Shown: positions 13,201 to 25,145 of the stretch, in pieces
Layout: each line of letters opens with the position of its first letter
How positions within the stretch are numbered: the stretch's first letter is position 1
Source of the DNA: Epiperipatus broadwayi
Taxonomy: Eukaryota; Onychophora; Udeonychophora; Euonychophora; Peripatidae
Reading direction: 5' to 3'
Assembly: GCA_028023455.1 (NCBI GenBank)
Contig: JAQFVV010012531.1
Span: 620,001 to 684,000, forward strand
DNA length: 64,000 nt
The notes under the pieces: generated by a model
Told to the model about the DNA's origin: nothing
Databases searched by the model: none
What the model saw: only the letters and a program-made list of their open reading frames with translations
Position numbers and translations under genes: made by a program

Positions 13201-14790
13201 CATCCAAGTGATTAAATTATTAGTAGATATGGAAAAAACTCTTAAATTGAGCAATATGTTATCTGATCTATATTAACACACTCATATTTTGCATAATAAA
13301 AGAGCTCATTAAAGTTTACGATTTAATTCTAAATATTAAATTATCAAAATAATTTAAACGATAGCAAACAGTAGCAAATAACCATTGATAATGATCAAGC
13401 ATTATTTATTGATTTTACTGCTTACTGCTTAGTTTCCACAATAGATAGAGAATATTTATAATTTATATATTTCATATATTTATATAAGTATATGTGCATA
13501 TTTGTATATATTGCAAGACTATGAAAGATGAAGTAAATAATTTAACAAATGGATATAATATAAATTCGAATAAGAATATAAAAAGTTCAAATAAAAGGGT
13601 TGATTGATATAAAAACTGATATATATATATATATTATGTAAATAATACTCAGATGATGATAGCGATTAAATAACTTATCTCTAGAGATTTAAGTGTAATT
13701 ATTCCAAAAGTATTTTTAATTGAATCAATATTCAATTTAAATTTAATCTTCAGGTGCCAAGCATTCTAAATAGAAAGCTTACTTCTGGACATCTTAATAC
13801 CGATGATCATCATTGTTTTAAATTATTCTTATTATTATCTCTGCATAACCCGGCAGTGGATTGCATAGTTTGTCAGAATTAAAGAATAGTAATGGCGTAT
13901 GATTGGAATGGATTCAAAAAGTAAACTAAATTGGTTAATAAAAAATATGTTACTAATTTATTTACAATTAATAAATATGAAATCACTACTTTCATTTTGG
14001 TAATTGCTACCTGAGAAATACAATAAATTTAATATAAAATATTAAAAATAAGAAAAAATAATTATAAATATTAAATCATAAGGCCTTATGGTTAAATATA
14101 AAGATCAGATTTTTTCATAATAAAAACATTTTAAAGTCTTAAACCACGGATGGTAAATCTCTGACTTATGGTCCAACCCTAACCCTCACAATCTCTCAAT
14201 ATGGTCACAGACATTTTCAATAACATATAAATGTTCTTGATAAAACTTCTATTTAAACATATACATAGTGCAAATATTGAATTAAGAGTTCAATAAAATA
14301 AAATATTTATTTTTTCAACTACATCTTTTTCTCTTTCCAACCTTTATAATAATTCAGTACTCCAACATCGGATGATTCACACTGCCTAATGGTGCTGTTT
14401 CCATACAGGAGCACATAAATATGCCTTTTACAAGGCTGCTTATACATCTTACAGCCTGTAAACTGTTCAAACACTTGATGGTGAAAAAAGGTACTACTTC
14501 CACATCAGTAGCATATGAACATTATCTGCGACATGTTACAACACTTTCTATACATGCTAGTATTGAACATTCAACAGCATATCATGTGAGGGTGTCTGTA
14601 GTTGTAATGAGGAAAACTATATCAACACTCAGGCCAAAATAGTTAATGTTAAACCTAGTGGAAGTAGTATGAGGTGCTACAAATTGTAACTATTTCACAA
14701 ATGTTTCTACTCCTCATGTGATCTGGTCTAATCTAAGAAATGAGAAGTGCAAAGCATGATTCAGCAGAGCCCATGTGAAAGTCACACACT
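13201..14790. other. AT-rich noncoding DNA
   Basis: No feature I can support, apart from (TA)n at 13619-13636. The stretch 14340-14780 is less AT-rich and could include the 5' part of the Merlin element that follows. I could not find terminal inverted repeats. Confidence 0.35.
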
Positions 14791-15692
14791 TTGCGAGAAC
14801 TTGTGAGATCAAAAAATAAAATGGCAGAAAGACATTTTTTCTTTCAAGTTGTTAGATTAGCATGCTACAGAAGCAGCTATGGGGTCTTCTTACAGCAGAA
14901 AAACATTTTGCCAACAGAGAAGATCTGTGTTTGTGGTGGGATAATGATATTAAGCACTGCAAAAAATACAAAATGGAATGTCAATCACATAAATGCCATT
15001 GAGGTCTTCTATATATAATGTGACTTGGTTTTAGGGCTGCAGATTAGATTTTTTAAAAGCAGTGTACCTGATATACTATTGGAACCAGGGTGAGCTCACA
15101 CTGGTGCATGTTGTAGCTGAGTTGAAGATGTCGGAAGGTGCCCCCAGGAAGTGGATGGAAACAATTCGAGAGCTGTGTCAAAAAAGCTTTCTTTCTTACC
15201 TTTGCCATCAAATCGGCAGTCCCAGATTAATAGTCAAAGTAGATGAAATGATATTCAGTCAATGCAAGAACCACCCGGGCAGAATTCTCCTGCAACAATG
15301 GATTTTCAGCAGTATGTGTCAGGAGAATGTTTTGCAGCAGCTGTACCCTCCTGTTCTGCCAACCCCCTTCTGCAGCCTATCTGTGAGAACATCAGGCCTG
15401 GCTCCAGCATCTATTCAGACTACTGGAAAGGCTACAGAACTTCCAAGTTGGAGGCTGCTGGATTTCACCACCTGAGAGTCAACCACAAACACAATATTGT
15501 TGCCCTGCCCCAGGCATGCACACACAGAACATCAAATAGCTTTGGGGCTCTCTTAAATGGTGAAACAAAAGAATATGTGGCACACCAAAAACAAGTATCA
15601 ACAACTACCTAGTGGAATTTATGTGGAGATGGCTAAAAAAAGACAAAGACCTCTTCTGTGCTATCTTAGAAGAGATGAATGTACACCAGTGA
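14791..15692 (+). pseudogene. Merlin (ISXO2-like) DDE transposase, frameshifted
   Basis: A degraded transposase of the Merlin superfamily, the eukaryotic relatives of IS1016/IS1595 (Pfam ISXO2-like). The N-terminal zinc-ribbon remnant lies at about 14880-14960 (FLQQKNILPTEKICVCGG, with a Cys-x-Cys pair). After a frame change, the catalytic region is open at about 15262-15600: it has the strand YVSGECFAAAV, then PGSSIYSDYWKGYR with the Ser-Asp pair of the second catalytic Asp, then HLRVNHKHNIV. After another frame change the conserved C terminus reads YLVEFMWRW...LFCAILEEM and stops at 15692. The first catalytic Asp should lie near 15245 (KVDE) in yet another frame. At least three frame shifts leave it without function. 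Confidence 0.82.
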
Positions 15693-16140
15693 AATAAAAG
15701 CAAAAGTTATGGGAAATAAATAATAAAAAAATGAAATGTTATTGTTTATGTATATATGAAATAAAAGCAAAAGTTATTGAAAATCGACAAAATAAAATGT
15801 TTTTAAAAAAATTAAAAATGTAAGCGTTATTTTAAAAAAAAAATGAAATGTTTTATGAACAAAACAAAATAAAAGAACAAAGTAAAATCAGCCCAGTAAT
15901 GTTATACATTTTAAAATATATATATTTAATAAAAATGAAGTGTTTGAAAAAAATAAAAGAACAAAAAAATATATAAAAGAACAAAGTGAAATATTTAAAT
16001 CAGCCGGTAACATTATATATTTTAAAAAATATATATTTTTTAAAAAAATGAAATTTAAAAAAAAAAAATAAGACAACAAAAAAAATAAAAGAACAAAGTG
16101 AAATATTTAAATCAGCCCAGTAATATTATATCTATTTGTT
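15693..16140. repeat. A-rich tandem repeats downstream of the Merlin gene
   Basis: GAAATAAAAGCAAAAGTTAT occurs at about 15693 and 15757. A unit of about 110 bp with AAAAGAACAAAGT, AAATCAGCC and AACATTATAT-like blocks recurs three times, at about 15870, 15975 and 16087. This is probably the subterminal part of the Merlin element or an array grown from it. Confidence 0.65.
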
Positions 16141-19100
16141 TTTGACTAGCAACAGTACCATTGAATGGTGTGGATCATCCAGTGTTGGAATACCAATAAT
16201 TCTACTTCATTCTGTCAGCAGTGCAATATTCTAACAAATTATGTTGTGAAATCCATCTTATTTACAGATTTAATCTACAACACTGAGGAAATTATGCATT
16301 TATAATGATTTTAACAGATGAAGATACACTAGCAAAAATAACACTCAATTTTATTTCATTTTATAATTATTATTTTGTCTTTTTATTATTAGGATCACTG
16401 CACTGAGTAAGATAAGAAAAATTGACACAGAAAATGATGCATTTCAAAAGTAATGATCCAATATATACTTTTTAATAGAAATAAACAATAAATTAATGTA
16501 CTTGATATATCTGACAACATTTTAGTTAGAAACAAACACCATATTAAGAGGCATTACTTATCAAAACATTCTGATTACAACAAAATTGTTAGGAAAGAAA
16601 GAAATCTTAAAATAGAAAACATGAAAAGGAGCTTCTTCAAATGGCTGGGAAAGTTTTCATAAAAAAATAGAAAATTATGTGAAAATAAGGTTACATTAGT
16701 TTTAAAAAATCAGAAAATTTGAAACCATTTACTGAAAGGGAGTTTATAAAAGATGGTATGCTAGCTCCTACAAAATTAATCTGCCAAAACATTAAAATAA
16801 ATTTGAGAATATAAATATATCATGAAGAATAGTTACAAAATGAATTGGAAAAAGAATAATCATTTATAATAATAATGTTACTTTATTTTTGATTTATAAA
16901 AAATTGTGGCACTCACTTAAAAAGGGAAAGTTAAAATTGGTCAGGAAATTGAAAAGATTATCCATCACCCATGATTATGGGTAAATTAATTAAACTTTTG
17001 ATCAATATAGCTGTCTAATTTTTAAGATATTAATCTTGTATGACTTGCAGATGTTATTATAAATATTCAAATAGTATTTAGTAGGAAAATGTTTTTCATT
17101 CCTATTTGAAACTATGGTGTTCTGCAGGCTCAATGATTATCTTTAGCAATAGAATACTGATGGTGATCACCTCCTTCAAATTTTGATGCTGTTAAATAAT
17201 GTAGATGAGTCCCACTATAAAAACATATACAATAAGTCTTGCAGAAGAGTCTACTCCTTTTCTTATGATATTGTTTTCTTTTTTAAAGCAGGAAATGCTG
17301 CATTCTATACAACTTTAATATTTGTTTGCATACAATTGCATAGTTTCAGGTCTTTTGATTGGTATAGTTTTGATTTTATTAGCCATATAATAAATAGTTC
17401 TTGGCTAGCTAATAACATCATAGTTGGTATAGTGGATTAAAAATACCTTAAAACAGTCAGAAAGCTATGGCTATCTAAAGCTCATGTGAAGTTAACTGTT
17501 TAAACAATTAGTTTTTCTCTTTAACAGTTATTTCACTATCAGCATTCTCTCTTCATGGAATCAATTTGTATTGCTTTCTTCTTAAGTGAAGACAAACTAG
17601 ATTACTGTTGTTTTTCTTTTCAGACTTATTTACATGTTTTTACATCATGTTTCAACACCTAACATGTAATCAAATATATATTTATTTATATCAGGATGTT
17701 TATCAAAAACATCTTTATCTACATTTAATGACATGATTTCTCACAACATGTTTTCTTATATTTTTTAATTCATTAAATTATTTTACAAATAATTATATAA
17801 TTAAATTATTTTTTTTATTTATTTACAATAATTATAGGAAGAAAAAAAAATCATGACCAAATTTTAAAATTTGTTCTCTTTCTCAAATTTACTGCTTTAT
17901 AATTTTTAATAATACATTTAGCAACATTGTAGTCAGTGACCAACTCTGGTCATGTCAAATAGTACAAGCTTGTAAACAAGTAAAGTAAGAATGGGAAAAC
18001 AATATGTAACTTTTCCACATGTTTTTTATAATATCAAACATTAATTTATTTAATTATTTTTATCTTTTAAATAATATCATAGTTCTTTTGTTCTCTCTCT
18101 TTGGTAGTTTTCATTACTTACCAGTTTTATTGTTTAAAAAAATCATTAAGTAAACAAGTAATGTTTTAATTTTAACATTTAAAAAATAATAATAAAAAGA
18201 GATAAAGGAAAGTTTTAAAAGGAAAGAAAAAAATAAGATTTAACATTTTTCTAAATTTTATTTTAATTCAGTAATATTCTTTTCTCTTTATCTTTCTATC
18301 CTAAACAAAATCCAGTGTTTACCAAGTCAAGGGTAATTAAGAGATTCTTTTATTTTTGGCATAAGAGAAAAAGAATCACAAAGCATTTTTTTCTTGTAAT
18401 TGGAATTTAATATTTTTTTGTTTTTATCTTTGACTTGCTTTGCAATTTTAATTTTAGATGAGAGAAATAACTGAACAATTATTTTTTTGTAAAAATAGGC
18501 ATAATTGATATGTGTTTAATTTAATCAGGTAGAAGATAGCATTGTTCCAAAAATAGGGGAGTGGGTAAATCAGTAGACTTCAGTGTCCTTTAGAGAACAG
18601 GTATTTCTGATAAAACTATTGAAAAAGACAGTAGGAGGAGTTAATCTTTATTAAGCTATTGAAAAAGTCAGTAGGAGCAGTTTTTCCTGGTTCACTTGTT
18701 GAATAAAATAGAAACAGAAGTTCCACAATAAGTTAAAGAAAACTATGTGCTAACTTTTGACAAAAAGTTGAGCATCATCAACCTCATCAAGTAGCTTTCA
18801 CTAGATAAAAATATAAGAGAAGAATATTCCTAAAGTAATCTGCAACAAGCATTGTCTCCACCCAAGAGTAGAAAATTGTCTGTCTTTATAAGTAGAAAAC
18901 CTGAAAAATTATTTTGAAAAATGGATAAACTCATTGTATTTTAGCCTAGTTTGGAAATAAATAGTTGGAAAAAAATAGATAAATTCAGCCTGTGAAACCT
19001 AAAAATGTAATATGGCAAAATGATAAATTAATTATGTACTTTAGCCTAAAAGTAGGTGTCAGTGGGAAAGTCTTTGGGAAGAAAAACAACATGGAAACTG

Positions 19101-20520
19101 AAAATTAAAACTTCCAAAGGATTCAAAAGAAAAATAAATCCATGGTAAAAGGTGTTTAATGTGTACATTACATCTACATTTATAGATTAAAATTATTTTT
19201 ATAAAAATAATAATTGGTAATTTAACATTTTCTTTTGAAATATATTTTACACATCTTTACATATTACATTCTTTCCAAAATTATAAAATGTTTTTTAACT
19301 AAATTAAAATTCCCATATCTCTGATTGTGAAAAGTTGTTTTCCAATTTTAGTTTTTGAAAAGGAAATACCGTTATGAATGTAAAAATTAATTTATTTAAT
19401 GAATAAAAATCAACTGGTTAGTCATTTTTAATTATTTTTTAATTATTAATCAGTTTATTAAATAATTATTTTAAAAAAAAATATCCTAATGTTAATGTCT
19501 TTTTTTCTTCAGCTATTTTCTCTGAATTAGGTGTGTGTGTGACTTGATTTGATTATAGCTTATAATGTTTTAAAGATTTTTAAATTATCTCAATAAAGCT
19601 ATTCAATTATAGTAGGGTACACCTATAAATATTTACTTTTTCTTGTTTACAGTCACATTTCCTAATCTTGTGATCTTGCCTAATTTAGAGCAATAATGTT
19701 TAGTTATATGGATGGAGGGTTTTGTATTTGGACATCTAGGTCACTATCTGGATGGCACAAAGTTATCACTTCTAAAGACCATTCACTACATTTTATTACT
19801 TTTTGCTAAAGAAAATTTAGTTTATAGTTGCCATAACCTTATGGTACTATTTGTCCAGAGCATTGATGCTGATTAGCATGTATCAGTGTTCAGAATATTA
19901 TTATTTATTATGAGTGATAGATTAGCACTCATGTTTCTGCATCTAAATAATGATTGTATATCTTGCTCTAAGTTTGGTAGTGGTTATATAATTAGCCTGT
20001 TTATTATAGATCTCTGTTAAATCCATTCACAAAGACTGCATGTTGATTGTTGATGAATTGTTTGTTTATGTGTAATTTTGAGTAATTTATAGTTAATGTT
20101 ATTTTGTTAGTCAGTGCTGACTTTCATGCTTGTGATTTCATCATATTTATTCATGCTTATTCTATGTTTTATTTTGTTCCTTGTTATTTGATCATTTTAC
20201 TTATTCATTGGGCATTATATGTTTTACATCTTTCCATTTCACTCCATATATTTCCTACCATTACAAATACTTATTTTTGATCACTTTCCTCTATTTTAAT
20301 ACACATCTTTTGATTGTAATATTCTATTTATCTTAATAGCATTGTTTCTTCTCTTCTTGTAAAAAAAAACATAATTTTTTTAAAAGTTGGAATTAAAACT
20401 TATGAATACTTGTTTACTGTAGTACTTTTTTTAAACAAAAACAAATTAAACCTGCTAACTAATTAAAACTACTGAAGAGAGAAATTAAAAGAAAATATTT
20501 ATTTGATTTTATACTTTTTC
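16141..20520. other. AT-rich noncoding DNA
   Basis: No domain-bearing frame and no clear transposon were recognised. A short direct repeat (CTATTGAAAAAG-CAGTAGGAG) occurs at about 18616 and 18656. The 85-residue frame at 17183-17440 shows only AT-driven hydrophobic composition. Confidence 0.4.
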
Positions 20521-20947
20521 TTTGAAATATGATTTTTTTTATACAATACAGGCTTTTTTCATACCTGCATATCTATATGTAATATATAGGGGTTTGAACT
20601 CAGATTTTCACATGACCCACATGGCTCAAGAGTTGTGAGGGAAAGTAGTTTGAAGCCTGTCTATTAAAGTATGAAGCTTGGCTATCTTAATATAAGCTGA
20701 GCTTTGATTGTATATATGTGTGGAGATGATGTTTTGGACCAACTGATGAATGCTGGTTTAGCACAAAATACATATATTGGTGATTATTTACCTTTTTGAC
20801 ATGTGTATGATCAAGTGTGTCAGTGGTATGAGATAGCATGGATGGATGAGGGTCATGTAAAAGTCTGAGTTCAAATCCCCTATATATTATATATAGATTG
20901 CAGGTATAAAAAAAGCCTGTACTATAAAAAAAAATTCATATTTCAAA
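20521..20947. repeat. foldback pair flanking a hammerhead repeat unit
   Basis: Positions 20521-20618 are a near-perfect reverse complement of 20850-20947 (about 98 bp; both ends read TTTGAAATATGA... or its complement, and both hold the block CTATATATTA/GGGGTTTGAACTCAGA). The arms enclose a 231-bp core with a hammerhead-like motif. This could be a MITE-like foldback or, more likely given the direct repeats next to it, a partial inverted copy of the same ribozyme-bearing repeat. Confidence 0.85.
20738..20781 (+). ncRNA. hammerhead ribozyme motif, inactive copy
   Basis: The layout is the same as in the 21227-21270 copy. Stem I is ACCAA (20738-20742) with TTGGT (20777-20781); the core is CTGATGA (20743-20749); stem II is ATGCT/AGCAC. 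The conserved GAAA box is changed to AAAA, losing the essential G12 at 20765, so self-cleavage is not expected. Stem III would be very short. Confidence 0.6.
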
Positions 20948-21226
20948 ATATAGTGCTTTAAGGTCTGCCCATCCTTCATATATGTATGTAAATGGATTAT
21001 GTCCTGTACATGAGGGGTCAAATTAACTTCTGGTCTACATGGATTGGATGAAAAAGTTGGCACCAAGGTGAGCTTTGAGTGTTCCATCATCAGATTTTCA
21101 ATGAAATTGATGTCTGAAGAGTTGTGAGGTGAAGTAGTTTGAAGCCTATCCATTAAAGTATAAAGATTGGCTATATTAATATAAGTTGAGCTGTAATTGT
21201 ATATATGTGTGAAGATGATAATCTGG

Positions 21227-21270
21227 ACCAACTGACGAGTGCTGTTTTAGCATGAAATACGTGTATTGGT
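21227..21270 (+). ncRNA. type I hammerhead ribozyme with complete core
   Basis: Self-cleaving RNA motif. In order: stem I 5' strand ACCAA (21227-21231); CUGANGA box CTGACGA (21232-21238); stem II GTGCT / loop GTTTT / AGCAT (21239-21253, five pairs including one G-U); GAAA box (21254-21257); minimal stem III in TACGTGT (21258-21264, first pair A-U); cleavage base A (21265); stem I 3' strand TTGGT (21266-21270). Every conserved core base can be assigned. A stem III this short is typical of hammerheads in Penelope-like elements and animal retrozymes, which are thought to act as dimers. Activity is inferred, not shown. Confidence 0.75.
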
Positions 21271-21383
21271 GATTATTTATCTTTTCGACATGTGCGTGAT
21301 CAAGTCTACCAACAGTATGAGATAGCATGGATGGCTGAGGGTCATATGAAAGTCTGAGTTCAAACCCCCTATATATTTCTCTC

Positions 21384-22423
21384 TCTTTACAACTATAATA
21401 TCTTTTTTAAAATGTTGTGGAACTATCATATCATTTAAGAAATAAAAATAATTAAATAAATTAACGATTGATATTATAAAAACATATGGAAAAGTTAAAT
21501 ATTTCCCCATTTGAAAGTTAAATCTTATTTCCCCATTTTAACTTTAATTATTTACAAGTTTGTAATATTTGACATGGCCAGAGTATGTCAAAAATTAATT
21601 ATTAAAATTATAGCAATACTAAAATTTTAATATGCTATCTATTGTACTTTTTACATTGTTATTTTTTATATTGACACATAATGAATAAATTGACTAATCT
21701 CCATCGGACTCATTTCAAGCATTAACTGTCCCATTTCAACTACTTTTGAAGTGATTGATATGTCCCTTGTGGAGATTTATTGTATTTTTATCATATAGAA
21801 ATATATAGAGTAAAGTAGAAAATACAATAAACAATATACTGACGATATAATATCACTTCAATGAATTTAAATATTTACTGTACTGATAAATTGTTTATTA
21901 TTCATACTATATATATATTATATATAAGCATATATGTAATACATTGCTTTCTGTTATCATTAATTTGCAAACATAGAACTCAACATTTCTCAGTTTTTAT
22001 AAAGATGGTTATTCTGACAATTGATCTTAATAAGGACAAAGTCTAAATTCGCATAAATGTTAAAGCCAGATTCAATAGGTCTAGCAATGAATTTCATAAG
22101 GTAGTGTTAATTCCTCACTGCATTGGTAAAATGTCAAAGCAATATTTATATCAATACACTGCCCTCTATTGGCAGAATTAGCTTTTTGCAAATGTAAAAT
22201 AAGTATAACATAGATTTGCTTTAACAAAACATTATTCAATATGACTAACAATTTAACCTAACTTCACATGCCAAGTTAACTCATATTATAGTCAAAAAAT
22301 CTAATTCTGGCAATAGAGAGCTATATATTGATGTAAATAAGAATAAGATAGTTTAACAATCTAATGATTATATATTACTAATACTTCATTAATTAGTATT
22401 TACATATATATATATACACACAG
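21384..22423. other. AT-rich noncoding DNA
   Basis: No supported feature. TATA-rich stretches occur at 21907-21935 and 22401-22416; the latter lies immediately before the candidate exon that follows. Confidence 0.4.
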
Positions 22424-22649
22424 ATGCAGAGTTCTCAAGAGAACCCTTATGTTGATACTGAAGATTTTACCACTCCAATATCTAAACGTATGAAGACAAT
22501 TATTTTTTTGACTCTATGGGTACTTTTGATAAGTGCTGTGATTATATTTGTTGGTTTCTATTCTCTCCAAATTGTAGCCAAATCTATTTATAAACTTATT
22601 AAAGATGGATGTATATTTTTCTACTACTGGATACGATATAAAAACCCAA
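22424..22649 (+). CDS. candidate exon: small single-pass membrane protein segment
   Basis: An ATG directly preceded by ACACACAG (a possible acceptor) opens a frame whose first ~75 residues look like real protein. There is a polar acidic N terminus (about residues 1-22), a basic SKRMK step, one strong transmembrane helix (about 26-48: IIFLTLWVLLISAVIIFVGF...), then a mixed charged and aromatic tail. A good donor, GTATGT, follows at 22650; beyond it the frame continues to 22765 with AT-driven composition. Codon content is less A/T-forced than in neighbouring chance frames. I do not recognise a family. Orientation relative to the membrane is probably N-out/C-in or the reverse; the basic residues on both sides do not decide it. 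It could still be a chance frame. Confidence 0.35.
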
Positions 22650-22771
22650 GTATGTTAATTCCTAACTTTCTTTCAAATAACATTTTTAGAAAATATTTCG
22701 TTTTTTGTATGCTTCACTTAGAATACTTTATTAATGTATTTAATGGCAAAATAGTATTTTACTGATGTATT

Positions 22772-22995
22772 ATGTAGCATAGTGGTCAGTGCATCTGCCT
22801 CTATTCTCATACCTAAGATTTGAATCTGGGCTGGATGAATTTTGATGATTTTTTCAAAGTGTAAATAGTTCTTCAGGTTTGATGAATCTGGAGTAGAGAA
22901 TATAAACTGAACACTACTTTTCAATTAGGGCCTTATGGTAAACAACACATTGTCTGTCATGGCTATAGTCTGAGATTCAAATCCAGGCTAACTAA
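22772..22995 (+). repeat. tRNA-derived SINE-like repeat, possibly dimeric
   Basis: Positions 22772-22831 resemble a tRNA gene: A-box-like TAGCATAGTGGTCAG and, at the right distance, B-box-like AGATTTGAATCTGG. A second, weaker pair follows (ATGGTAAACAACACATTG and GAGATTCAAATCCAGG at about 22932-22988). The tRNA-like parts do not keep a proper anticodon stem, so this is a retroposed RNA polymerase III unit rather than a tRNA gene. Confidence 0.6.
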
Positions 22996-23559
22996 AATTA
23001 TTTTCAATAGACAAGATATATCTCTTAGAATTGAATCACATCCAATCCAGCTAAGCATCTGATAATAGAAAATGAATATCTTGCCACTTTTAACAATTGA
23101 AAAGAATTTTGCATTTAAGAGACTTTTATTTTTACTGCTCCTAAAAATATATTTTATGTGACAAGAGAACATTGGGGTAATGTTCTGGTAATTTTTTAAG
23201 TTAGATCAGGCATTTTTACCTTAAAGGTAAACATTCCAAATTAATTGGATTGTACAGGGATGAGAATTAGTGAACCGAGCTCATGGTTACTTTTATCTTT
23301 TTTTAATTTTTGTTGAAAAGTATTATATAAATTTCTTTATTTGTATTACAGACAATACATTAAAAAAGAATTTGTTTTTTTATCACACATACATTTGTGA
23401 TAGTTTACATACACTATTTACACTGAACATCATATGATCACAATTTCTTATACTTGCACATAACAGTTACATTAAAAATATTATTATATTTTCAATTTTA
23501 TTCTCATAGTCTTATAGTCAAGTAGAAATAAAAGGTGGCTGCTGGAGGGTTGCATTAGA

Positions 23560-23760
23560 TCCTAAAACCTAGATGCAGTGCTCTCTGATCCAAAGCTTCT
23601 CACTGACGAAGGTCACAAGCCAGAAACTAGTCTGGGGATATTGGATGAGTAGGCACTAGATGGGGATTTTTTGCACAAGCCTTCTGGCATCCATTGATTA
23701 CTGTGGCTGGCACTGAGTGGCACTACTGTATGGAGACTATTTACACTGCAAAGCTTTATA
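23560..23760 (+). repeat. hammerhead-bearing repeat fragment (Penelope/retrozyme type)
   Basis: GC-richer than its surroundings. It contains a hammerhead-like motif (23597-23638), then GGATGAGTAGGCACTAGATGG and CACAAGCCTTCTGGCATCCA. The second part, about 23641-23710, matches the centre of the foldback at 50243-50412. The first part matches 51162-51212. The three loci therefore carry pieces of one family. Confidence 0.7.
23597..23638 (+). ncRNA. hammerhead ribozyme-like motif, slightly degraded
   Basis: TTCTCA (23597-23602) pairs with TGGGGA (23633-23638) as stem I. CTGACGA core at 23603-23609. Stem II is weak: GGT/GCC flanked by an A-A mismatch. GAAAC at 23623-23627, a two-pair stem III closed by TA, and GTC with the cleavage base C at 23632. 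Core bases are present, but the faulty stem II makes activity uncertain. Confidence 0.6.
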
Positions 23761-24855
23761 TTAAGCTACTATTAGATATTATGCAAAATTATTATATCTA
23801 TTTACACATGTTGTTTAAACTTTTAAGACTGAATTTGAATAGTAAAATAAGTATAAGAAGTGATAACTAAACAGAAAATAGTGCATGCCCAATGCCCCTA
23901 AGAGAAATAAAACCAATTGCTTAAAAATCTTCATAAAGTCTAGCTTGCACTGCGTTTAGTATTTATTAATTTTATTCATTGTTTGTGTTGTTGTGTTTGG
24001 AGCTGAAAGAGAGATGTCAGTAGTAACAATCTAAAGAAAAGCCATTTTATGTAGTGAGCCAGTGAAAGCTTATTAGAATAAAATTATCTTTATATATTTT
24101 TTGAAACAGATATTATATAAAGCTTAATGATAAACCTGATCCCCACACTTATATCCAAGATTTGAATGCAGATTGCAAATAAAATTTGAATTTTGCAGAA
24201 TCCAAACAATATAAGTAGCTAGATCATTATCAACTCAACTAATTATATAATATTAATCAGTAAATGAATATTCTAATATTTTTAGCTAGATAATAAAACA
24301 AGAGTAGAAAATTATACAATCCTAGCCACTGTGCAATTAGTAAGCTTTTAAAAGACTATTTTATCTTATCTTTAGTAAGCATCAATAAATTTCCAGCTTA
24401 TATTAGACAATAATAACATCTTCCTATAACTCTACAAGTCACAAAATAATCAACAAATATTTTTATTTGCATACTTAATTATTGGTAAAGAAAAGTAGGG
24501 TGTTCTCTATAAAGCAGTAATCATTGGAAAGTTTTAAAAGAGAAGGATAATTCTCTTGTTTTAGTCCATTATTGGATATATACTCTTTACTTCATTAACA
24601 ACTAGTTATAGGAATAAACAAAATAAATCATTCATACTTAAATGTTCTAGTTGTTATTATTTTAACATAATAAGACCATTTTTATGCCTGAGGTAAAAAC
24701 CACCAGTACATAAAATAACTTTTTTTCATTCTATTCCAGAGTCATATATTGGAATTTTGAGTAATCAGTGGAAACTAAATAATGGTGCTATTATAACCAC
24801 ACCATAAATAATTTCCAATAACTATTCAAATATGCAATAGATGGTTCTGGAGTAT
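23761..24855. other. AT-rich noncoding DNA
   Basis: No supported feature on either strand. This is the left flank of the intact retrotransposon. Confidence 0.45.
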
Positions 24856-24869
24856 AAAAAAATGCTTTT
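24856..24869. repeat. target-site duplication, left copy
   Basis: AAAAAAATGCTTTT is repeated at 31173-31186. It borders the minus-strand retrotransposon exactly at its 3' end. The A-run allows a few bases of ambiguity. Confidence 0.85.
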
Positions 24870-25145
24870 CATTTCAACAAAAATTTTATTAACAATAAAT
24901 AGTGATTACATACTAATAAAGGATAGATAAATGAATAAATTGTACAATAATATGATTGTATAATGTTCTATTTGTTATCTGGCTAGATTTTGTTATGAGA
25001 GTACAATTGTTATACTCTTATGTGGTTAGGTATAGTGATGAGATTCTAAGAACTCGATTAATGGAATAAGCATTTTTTATATAAACATGAATATTTTCTT
25101 TTAGAATTTCCTATTCTATAATGCTGGGTAGGTGGGAGTTGATAA

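Larger units (their letters stand above)
20630..21383 (+). repeat. head-to-tail partial dimer of a hammerhead-bearing repeat
   Basis: About 265 bp at 20630-20890 is repeated at 21119-21383, in the same orientation, 489 bp apart and with scattered substitutions. Each copy begins AGTTGTGAGG and ends near CCCTATATATT. Each contains a hammerhead motif at the same relative position. This is the arrangement expected of rolling-circle or template-jump products: retrozyme-like circular RNA retrocopies, or the pseudo-LTRs of Penelope-like elements. No protein coding was recognised. The intervening 20891-21118 would be the rest of the monomer. Confidence 0.75.

Noticed and set aside
22772-22845. A functional tRNA gene
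   Set aside because: A- and B-box-like motifs are present, but the anticodon arm and acceptor stem do not pair. It is better read as a SINE head.
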